Of a stretch of DNA of 7,977 bases, positions 1 to 5,773 are shown piece by piece. The stretch is from Fimenecus sp045633505 (lineage in GTDB: Bacteria; Bacillota; Clostridia; Oscillospirales; Acutalibacteraceae). The notes under the pieces were generated by a model that was not told the origin of the DNA, searched no databases, and saw nothing but the letters and a program-made list of their open reading frames with translations. The stretch spans positions 1 through 7,977 of the forward strand of contig JAZQYK010000044.1 of the NCBI GenBank assembly GCA_045633505.1, given 5' to 3'. The translations under genes and the position numbers were made by a program. Position 1 is the first letter of the stretch. Each line of letters starts with the position of its first letter.

Positions 1-57
1 TGCTCCCGCCGAAATAGGTAACAGCTTCACTTTGGACGGCGGGAGCAAGCCCCCGCC
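1..57. repeat. GC-rich palindromic intergenic repeat, cut by the window start
   Basis: Three arms are visible. Arm A (1-10, TGCTCCCGCC) is a perfect reverse complement of arm B (38-47, GGCGGGAGCA) across a 27-nt spacer. Arm B can also fold onto arm C (49-57, GCCCCCGCC) with a two-base AA loop and one wobble pair. The A-B and B-C pairings exclude each other. The DNA is far richer in GC than its surroundings and contains no coding signal. It resembles the dispersed hairpin repeats found between genes in many gut Clostridia; that family assignment is from memory. It probably extends left of the window. Confidence 0.6.
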
Positions 58-71
58 CTACACATATTTCG

Positions 72-120
72 TCGAACATTCATTTTGCACTTTGCATTTT
101 GTGCTTTGCATTCTGTTCGA
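72..120. repeat. TTTGCA-rich segment bounded by short inverted repeats
   Basis: TCGAACA (72-78) and TGTTCGA (114-120) are perfect 7-bp inverted repeats. The 35 nt between them is a low-complexity run in which TTTGCA/TTTGTG-like words recur (around 84-112). No reading frame with a ribosome site is present. It lies between the GC-rich palindrome and the terminator of the GH51-like gene. It could be a degenerate miniature element or simply intergenic filler. The repeats are clear; the interpretation is open. Confidence 0.4.
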
Positions 121-121
121 T

Positions 122-136
122 AAACTCCAATTTGTC
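122..136 (-). repeat. 15-bp repeat, left copy (inverted relative to 7841-7855)
   Basis: Read on the minus strand, this is GACAAATTGGAGTTT, identical to 7841-7855 on the plus strand. Similarity continues past the core on both sides: a GTT one base before it and a TCG one base after it are shared, giving about 21 of 23 matching positions. It lies just beyond the T-tract of the terminator of the GH51-like gene, so both copies occupy the same place relative to the transcription unit they follow. On the plus strand the copy can form a 6-bp hairpin including one G-T wobble. Confidence 0.6.
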
Positions 137-140
137 AAAA

Positions 141-170
141 CAAAAAAGGTGGAGATTTCTCTCCACCTTA
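141..170 (-). terminator. Rho-independent terminator of the GH51-like gene
   Basis: AAGGTGGAG (146-154) pairs perfectly with CTCCACCTT (161-169). An added A155-T160 pair leaves a TTTC loop, so the stem is 10 bp. Reading on the minus strand, the stem is followed at once by TTTTTTGTTTT. The hairpin starts about 15 nt after the TAA stop of the minus-strand gene. The T-tract lies on the minus-strand side, so it is oriented for that gene. Confidence 0.88.
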
Positions 171-184
171 GTTTGTTTGATATT

Positions 185-2431
185 TTATTCTTCATCTTTC
201 TTTTTGGCTTTCTTATGATGCTTAATTCTCACAACAAGAATTACCACACCAACGCCAACGACAAGCACAGCTAAAACGCACGGTACAACAATGCTGATTG
301 CAGGGTGCATATAAGGTGAAACAACCTCCATCTCAGGAAGTGTGTAAAGTGCTGAACCGTCATTTTCGCCATAAGGAATACGGATTACGCTGACAGAATA
401 ACTGTTCATATAATATGAAACCGTGTTATTCTCAATAGTAAGAGTCTCCTCACTCGGTGCAACGTGAAGTTGCTCATCAAATTTGTTACAAGCTGACTTA
501 AACTTCTCTGACATATACTGAACCGTTGGATTTTTCGCATTTTCAAAGCCGTCAAGCTGAACGTCCAAGGTCTGCGCCTTATTCGTTGTATTTACAACCT
601 TAACATAAACGACCTGATTTTCCGTATCAACCGTTGCAGAGTGATAAATCCCCTCACCCGACATATCAAAATCAGTTGTAATATAATTAGTGCCCGTATT
701 GTTGGCAAGAATCATCTGTGCATAATAATCAGCAGTAAGAAGAATGCTGTCATCATTCGTCCAAATCAATGCGTTTTTATCTTTAGAAATATCTGAATTA
801 GCAATCGCATAACGGTCAGACGCCATCATTACAATATCAGAATTCTTTTCAAGGCTTAATAAAAATGCTGAATTTTCAAGAGCAGACCAGATATTATTTC
901 TCGTTACACCCTTGCCGATACCGTCGGCTTTTGAGTCGAATTCGTCAACAACAATTTTTGCTCCGACTCTTTCATAGCCGTCATATCTTTCAAGATTTTC
1001 ATAAAGAGAATTAACTTTCACGAAAGATTCGTTAACAAGAACGTTTTTATAAATCGAATTAACCTTTGTCATATCGTCCTTGAAATCCTGACTGTCAAGT
1101 TCTTCATCGAATGCAGAAATCACCTGAAGGTCAGGATATTTTTCTTTAATTGCTCTGTAAGCACTTGTGAAATTTTCCCAATACGTTTTACCGATATTGT
1201 ATTTGCCAAGTGAAATATAATTAAGGTCAAACGGTTCAGGATGTCCGTCCTCAGCTCGTTTTGCACCCCATTCGGTAGTTACGTCCCCCGTTGCATATTC
1301 AAGCATATCAAGAATATTTTGGACAATTTCCTTAAAAATTTCCGTGTCGTTCTTAACTGAAAGTTTTTCGACGTATAAATTCCAGAGTCCGTCACTCATT
1401 TCACCGTTTGCATAAGTTTCAAGCGTTTCTGTATATTGGTCGGCATATTCATTTATAACACCGATATTGAATTCGGGAATTGCCTCTGCACCCAAATCTT
1501 CACAAAGCAGAAGATATTCATAGAAGCCCATCTCGTTGGAGTTGTCATAATAACCCGTCTCGTCATTGAGCATTTCAAAAGCAGGGGTACGGTTATAAAC
1601 TGCGCCAAGAGAGTCTTTCCAACCGTGAACACCGTTACCTCTGTCAAGATAGAAATATTCAGAAAAACGGATAAATGCAGGTGAAAGTTCTTTCAGCGCA
1701 TTTACCATTTCAGCATTTAACGTTACGTTTTTCCAAGTTTCCGTACCGTAACCATAACTTGATTTCGGCACGAGAGAGAAGTTATCAAAATGAACAAGAC
1801 CGCTTCCCACAAAGTCCATAGCCAACGAACCTATGCTTGTTGACTCAGATACGATTTCAAGCGTAATCTTTGTCCAATCAGTACAGTTTGAAATATCAAC
1901 AGGGTATTTTTCGATATTGCCTCTACCCGTAATATAGACTTCAAGAGTGCCTTCAAAACTCACGTTTTTAAAATATGCCGTCAAAACGTAGGTTTCGCCT
2001 TCAACAAATTTCATATTACCAGATGATGCCTTTGAAATAAAGTATTCTGATTTTTCAAAATCCTCGTCATAGCCCACGTTCTTGATTGAAGTGCCTTCTA
2101 TGGTATTGATTGCGCCCACCTTTGTTTGTTCGCCGTTCACACCTATTGCAACGGCAACTCCAAAATGATAATTACAATTCCAAGCTGAATAAGGTCTTTC
2201 GGTCAACTCAAAGGAACCGTCGTTTATCAGATTACCCACAAGACTGCTGTTAATTTCAAAAGCGCTGTCATCAAGCGAAATACCGTAAAGTTTATCGCTG
2301 ATTTCATAAGAAATGTTATCCGCAGAAATATTTATTGTGTTAGATAATACAGATTTTGACGAACCCGTAAAGCAAAAAGCAGCGCTTAAAACCAAAACGA
2401 CTGCCATCAGCATTGCAAAAAATCTTTTCAC
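185..2431 (-). CDS. Membrane-anchored GH51 alpha-L-arabinofuranosidase-like protein, probable pseudoenzyme
   Basis: The protein has 748 residues counted from the GTG at 2431. It starts with a signal peptide (MKRFF plus a hydrophobic core to about 21). A CBM4/9-like beta-sandwich (about 70-225) follows, then a GH51-type barrel and C-terminal beta domain (about 230-690). One membrane helix (about 711-734) and a basic tail (KHHKKAKKK) end the protein, so the body should sit outside the cell. GH51 landmarks include LYGISLDD near 48, WGAKRAEDGHPEPF at 388-401 and EKNSDIV at 528-534. The family's IGNE acid/base motif reads LGKY (408-411), removing the catalytic Glu and its Asn neighbour. RFPGG reads RFSEY (255-259). 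The likely nucleophile Glu is kept (E497 in VVDEFD). Substrate binding without normal hydrolysis is inferred. The start is chosen because AAAGGAG (2441-2447) abuts the ATG at 2440 but is 9 nt from this GTG. The gene is divergent from the mannosidase operon. Confidence 0.8.
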   Translation of the reverse strand: MKRFFAMLMAVVLVLSAAFCFTGSSKSVLSNTINISADNISYEISDKLYGISLDDSAFEINSSLVGNLINDGSFELTERPYSAWNCNYHFGVAVAIGVNGEQTKVGAINTIEGTSIKNVGYDEDFEKSEYFISKASSGNMKFVEGETYVLTAYFKNVSFEGTLEVYITGRGNIEKYPVDISNCTDWTKITLEIVSESTSIGSLAMDFVGSGLVHFDNFSLVPKSSYGYGTETWKNVTLNAEMVNALKELSPAFIRFSEYFYLDRGNGVHGWKDSLGAVYNRTPAFEMLNDETGYYDNSNEMGFYEYLLLCEDLGAEAIPEFNIGVINEYADQYTETLETYANGEMSDGLWNLYVEKLSVKNDTEIFKEIVQNILDMLEYATGDVTTEWGAKRAEDGHPEPFDLNYISLGKYNIGKTYWENFTSAYRAIKEKYPDLQVISAFDEELDSQDFKDDMTKVNSIYKNVLVNESFVKVNSLYENLERYDGYERVGAKIVVDEFDSKADGIGKGVTRNNIWSALENSAFLLSLEKNSDIVMMASDRYAIANSDISKDKNALIWTNDDSILLTADYYAQMILANNTGTNYITTDFDMSGEGIYHSATVDTENQVVYVKVVNTTNKAQTLDVQLDGFENAKNPTVQYMSEKFKSACNKFDEQLHVAPSEETLTIENNTVSYYMNSYSVSVIRIPYGENDGSALYTLPEMEVVSPYMHPAISIVVPCVLAVLVVGVGVVILVVRIKHHKKAKKKDEE

Positions 2432-2440
2432 AAAACGCAT

Positions 2441-2447
2441 CTCCTTT
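2441..2447 (-). promoter_or_regulatory. Shine-Dalgarno site that decides the start of the GH51-like gene
   Basis: On the minus strand AAAGGAG directly abuts ATG (2440-2438), leaving no spacer. The in-frame GTG at 2431-2429 is 9 nt away, a normal distance, and gives a classic signal-peptide start of MKRFF. An in-frame TAA at 2461-2459 and the lack of any other start codon limit the choice to these two. The ATG cannot be excluded. Confidence 0.6.
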
Positions 2448-2484
2448 GTTTTACTAAATTACTGACCATAAAATATCATTATAT

Positions 2485-2513
2485 ATTTTAACAGTTTTCT
2501 ATAAATATGTCGA
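2485..2513 (-). promoter_or_regulatory. Candidate sigma-A promoter for the GH51-like gene
   Basis: On the minus strand, TCGACA (2513-2508, five of six matches to TTGACA) is followed by a 17-nt spacer and TAAAAT (2490-2485, five of six matches to TATAAT). A TG one base before the -10 box makes an extended -10, TGTTAAAAT. Transcription would begin near 2478, giving a leader of about 35-45 nt ending in the ribosome site. No clear operator palindrome was found nearby. Confidence 0.6.
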
Positions 2514-2543
2514 GTAGTTTTTACAAATTTTTTCGCAGTTTTA

Positions 2544-2572
2544 TTGATTTTTTTATTTATAAAATATATAAT
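2544..2572 (+). promoter_or_regulatory. Candidate sigma-A promoter for the GH38-symporter operon
   Basis: TTGATT (2544-2549), a 17-nt spacer and a perfect TATAAT (2567-2572) lie just upstream of the mannosidase gene. Transcription would begin near 2579, leaving a leader of only about 25 nt that holds the ribosome site. That is too short for a riboswitch or attenuator. The surrounding DNA is very AT-rich, so other -10-like words exist, but this is the best-spaced pair. Confidence 0.6.
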
Positions 2573-2591
2573 TTTATTATATTAGGAAAAT

Positions 2592-2597
2592 GGGGTG
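2592..2597 (+). promoter_or_regulatory. Ribosome binding site that decides the GH38 start
   Basis: GGGGTG lies 6 nt before the ATG at 2604 and matches the GGAGGTG class of sites if one wobble pair is allowed. The frame is open to a GTG at 2595 that would add three residues (MLS), but that GTG is part of the ribosome site itself. ATG at 2604 is therefore preferred. Confidence 0.55.
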
Positions 2598-2603
2598 TTA
2601 TCT

Positions 2604-5600
2604 ATGTCAAAAAAGAAAGTTTATACCATTTCAAACGCTCATCTCGATACCATCTGGAGTTGGGATTTTGAAACAACCGTAAACAAATACATTTTCAATA
2701 CTCTTAATGACAATTTCAAACTTTTTGAACAATATCCTGACTACAAATTCAATTTTGAAGGCTCGTACCGTTATGAGCTTATGAAGGAATATTACCCATC
2801 GATGTGGGAAAAGATGAAAGATTATATCAGACAGGGCAAGTGGAACGTTTGCGGCAGTGCTTTTGAAAACGGTGACGTTAACGTGCCTTCTCCCGAAGCA
2901 CTTTTCAGAAACATTCTTATCGGTAACAATTATTTTGAGAAAAATTTCGGTAAGAGAAGCTGTGATATTTTCTTACCTGACTGCTTCGGCTTTGGTTACG
3001 CATTACCTTCAATTATGCATCACGCCAACTTAAAGGGATTTACTACACAAAAGCTCACGTGGGGTTCAGCTTACGGCATTCCTTTCGACCTTGGAAAGTG
3101 GTACGGTGTTGACGGTAACTATGTTTATGGCAACACAAATCCCGGCTCGTACACCACTACCCTTTTGAAAGTCAGAGATAAAAAATCGGTTAAAGATAAA
3201 TTAGCCGACAATGAAAAATACGATTTACCAATGACTGCCGTTTTCCACGGTGTCGGTGACCGCGGCGGTGCGCCGAAGGAACAGTCAGTAAAAACCGTAT
3301 GCACTGAAATCAAACAAAACGGCGCAAGTGATATAGAGGTGTTATCCGCACCTGCTGACCAAATTTTCAAAGATATTGACGCGCTTCCCGATAACGTAAA
3401 GCAAAAACTTCCCGTCTGGAACAACGAGCTTGTTATGACCAATCACGCAGTTGGAGGTTATACCTCACGTGCCATTGGTAAACGTTGGAACAGAAGAAAC
3501 GAAGAACTTGCCGATATGGCAGAACGTTCTTGCGTGGCGGCATTCACCCTCAGCGGACACGAATATCCGCAAGACACCTTGACTCGAAGCTGGAAAAGAG
3601 TTATTGCTCACCAGTTCCACGACGATTTACCCGGTACATCGGTTCAAAGAGCTTACAGAAGAAGCTGGAACGACTATGCTATGTCTATGAACCAATTCAC
3701 CAATGAATACTGTGCCTCTGTCCGCAGCATCAGCGACCGCCTTGACGCGTCTTTCGCAAAGGGTACTGCCGTGCTTGTACAAAATCCTATGGAATACGAG
3801 CGCACAGGTCTTGTTAAAATCCGAGTACCTTCACAGCTTCGTCATAAAAATATGACTGCTTTTGATGCTGACGGCAATGAATATCCGTCTCAGATTATTG
3901 AGGTTAACAGCAAATATACGATTATGCTTGTACATATTACGATGCCGCCGATGAGTTACAAGATGCTTGATATTCAATCAAAACCTGCGCACACGAAAAC
4001 GCCTCTTAAAGCATCAATTGACGAGCTTGAAAACGAGAAATATATCGTTACTTTTAACAGCAACGGCGACATTTGTTCAATTTACGATAAAGAATTGAAC
4101 AAAGAAATCCTTAAAAAGCCGATTGTTACAGGTATTTTCAACTATACCGGCAGCAAAAGCTGGCCTGCTTGGGAATTAAACTTTGACGAAATCAATCGTG
4201 AGCCTCAGCACACCGCTAAAATCAAGCATATTGAAGTAATTGAGCAAGGCGTATGCCGAGTTGCTGTTAAAGTTGTTAAAGTTTACAACAATAGTACCTT
4301 CACTTCAATTATTGCACTCAGCCGCGGCGGCAAAGTAGTGGAAGTTTATACAGAAACCGAATGGCAGAGCACTTGTTCACTTGCAAAGGAGATATTCTCT
4401 TTTACAGCGGAAAATCCTGTTGCTACTTACGATTTGGGACTCGGTGCAATCAAGCGAGGCAATATGACCGACAAATTGTTTGAAGTACCTGCTCAGAAAT
4501 GGGCTGATATTACAAACGTTGACAATGATTTCGGCGTCTCCGTTATCAGCGAATGTAAATACGGTTGGGACAAATTTGATAACAACACTCTTCGCCTGAC
4601 TCTTATGCACACACCTCTTAAAAACTACCGCGTTGACAGTATGCAGTCAATGATGGAGTTGGGTCTTAACAGATATTCTTACGCTATCTATTCTCACAAC
4701 GGCAACGTGGGACACGACACACAATGCGTTGCACGTGAATTCATAATGCCAATGACTGCCTTCATCTGTTCAAAGCACGGTGGAGATTTTGGCACGGAGC
4801 TTTCTTTCATAAAACTTCAAGGCAACGCTATTCTTCGCGCAATGAAAAAAGCCGAAAACAGCGATGAGATTATCGTCCGTATCGGCGAAAGTGAAAAGAA
4901 AGAGCAAAAAGACATTGAACTTTCAATCTATGGCGGAATACAATCAGCACGTGAAGTTTTTGCATCAGAAGAACACATCTGTGATGCAAATATTACCGAC
5001 GGAAAGCTGGTCTTCGACTTAAAGCCTTACGAAATTAAAACGTTTGCATTAACGGTTAACAGATTGCCATACAAAGAGCCTGACCAGTTGGATATTCATT
5101 GTCCCGGTAACGTTATTGCATATTCAACCAACGCCAATACCTCAGGTAATCTTCCTGTTATCAACAAAACAATCCCTTGGGAAATCACGCCTGAAGAAAT
5201 TTACGTTGACGGTGTCAAATTCATTATCCCGCGTGACAAAAAAGCTATTCTTTGCGGCGGTCAGACCTTGTTCCTTCCGAAAGGCACTAACAGAGTGCAC
5301 CTTCTTATCGCTTCTTTGAACGGAGATAAGGTTGCAACTCTCGGCGGAAAGCAAATCCGCATAAACGATATCCGTGAATATTATGCAGGTTGGGATTTGT
5401 ATGATTTCCAAGAAGCCGCATTTACAAAGCACGGAAAATTGGGCTTTGAATTTACTCATTCACACACCGAAAAAGGCGATGCTCAATGTGAGCAATTGTT
5501 CTTCTGGAAGGCTACTATTACGGTAAATCCTGAAAAGAGCAATTTTGAATTACCTGTTGACCGCGACGTTGTTATACTTGCAATTACTGCTGACGGTGAA

Positions 5601-5771
5601 GAAAACACTTGTTCTCTCGCAACTGACCTTTATGACAAAATCCGCGGCAGAGTGTTTGATTATCAAATGAACACTAAAGAAAAACTCACGTACTTATTAT
5701 CAAAAGAGTATTTTATGCTTAATGATAAAGGCGGAGCATTCAAGCACAGAAACAAGGGAAGGAGAAAATAA
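2604..5771 (+). CDS. Cytoplasmic GH38 alpha-mannosidase
   Basis: The predicted 1055-residue retaining, zinc-dependent alpha-mannosidase would release mannose from alpha-mannosides brought into the cell. No signal peptide is present. The N-terminal catalytic domain (about 5-265) opens with AHLDTIWSW, giving zinc ligands H13 and D15. LPDCFGFG supplies the nucleophile and zinc ligand D126. A helical middle domain (about 275-365) carries HAVGGYTS and then QFHDDLPGTS with the fourth zinc ligand H339. All core catalytic residues seem intact. A long beta-rich C-terminal half follows (about 385-815), then a further region (about 820-1050) with beta-type patterns and no name I can give. The length is at the upper end for bacterial members. 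The next gene begins 2 nt after the stop, and its ribosome site lies inside the last codons here. Linkage specificity (alpha-1,2, 1,3 or 1,6) cannot be read from the sequence. Confidence 0.93.
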   Translation: MSKKKVYTISNAHLDTIWSWDFETTVNKYIFNTLNDNFKLFEQYPDYKFNFEGSYRYELMKEYYPSMWEKMKDYIRQGKWNVCGSAFENGDVNVPSPEALFRNILIGNNYFEKNFGKRSCDIFLPDCFGFGYALPSIMHHANLKGFTTQKLTWGSAYGIPFDLGKWYGVDGNYVYGNTNPGSYTTTLLKVRDKKSVKDKLADNEKYDLPMTAVFHGVGDRGGAPKEQSVKTVCTEIKQNGASDIEVLSAPADQIFKDIDALPDNVKQKLPVWNNELVMTNHAVGGYTSRAIGKRWNRRNEELADMAERSCVAAFTLSGHEYPQDTLTRSWKRVIAHQFHDDLPGTSVQRAYRRSWNDYAMSMNQFTNEYCASVRSISDRLDASFAKGTAVLVQNPMEYERTGLVKIRVPSQLRHKNMTAFDADGNEYPSQIIEVNSKYTIMLVHITMPPMSYKMLDIQSKPAHTKTPLKASIDELENEKYIVTFNSNGDICSIYDKELNKEILKKPIVTGIFNYTGSKSWPAWELNFDEINREPQHTAKIKHIEVIEQGVCRVAVKVVKVYNNSTFTSIIALSRGGKVVEVYTETEWQSTCSLAKEIFSFTAENPVATYDLGLGAIKRGNMTDKLFEVPAQKWADITNVDNDFGVSVISECKYGWDKFDNNTLRLTLMHTPLKNYRVDSMQSMMELGLNRYSYAIYSHNGNVGHDTQCVAREFIMPMTAFICSKHGGDFGTELSFIKLQGNAILRAMKKAENSDEIIVRIGESEKKEQKDIELSIYGGIQSAREVFASEEHICDANITDGKLVFDLKPYEIKTFALTVNRLPYKEPDQLDIHCPGNVIAYSTNANTSGNLPVINKTIPWEITPEEIYVDGVKFIIPRDKKAILCGGQTLFLPKGTNRVHLLIASLNGDKVATLGGKQIRINDIREYYAGWDLYDFQEAAFTKHGKLGFEFTHSHTEKGDAQCEQLFFWKATITVNPEKSNFELPVDRDVVILAITADGEENTCSLATDLYDKIRGRVFDYQMNTKEKLTYLLSKEYFMLNDKGGAFKHRNKGRRK

Positions 5772-5773
5772 TA

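Noticed and set aside
32..274. Plus-strand frame of 80 codons over the left intergenic region
   Set aside because: It has no ribosome site, runs through two repeats and a terminator hairpin, and ends inside the coding part of the minus-strand gene.
310..345. Sortase signal (LPEME) near the C-terminus of the GH51-like protein
   Set aside because: It lacks the Thr-Gly of LPXTG and is separated from the hydrophobic helix by about 10 residues.
2365..2385. Lipoprotein signal with Cys at residue 20 (SAAFC)
   Set aside because: The residue before Cys is Phe, which does not fit the lipobox; a plain signal peptide is more likely.
185..2431. Active alpha-L-arabinofuranosidase call for the GH51-like gene
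   Set aside because: The fold is recognisable, but the acid/base Glu and the RFPGG loop are missing, so normal activity is not supported.
2595..2597. GTG start for the GH38 gene
   Set aside because: The GTG overlaps the best ribosome site (GGGGTG), which has normal spacing to the ATG at 2604. The difference is only three residues.
3125..3442. Minus-strand frames inside the GH38 and symporter genes (also 5142-5459, 6172-6528 and 7319-7696)
   Set aside because: They are shadows of well-supported plus-strand genes and show no ribosome site or recognisable protein family.
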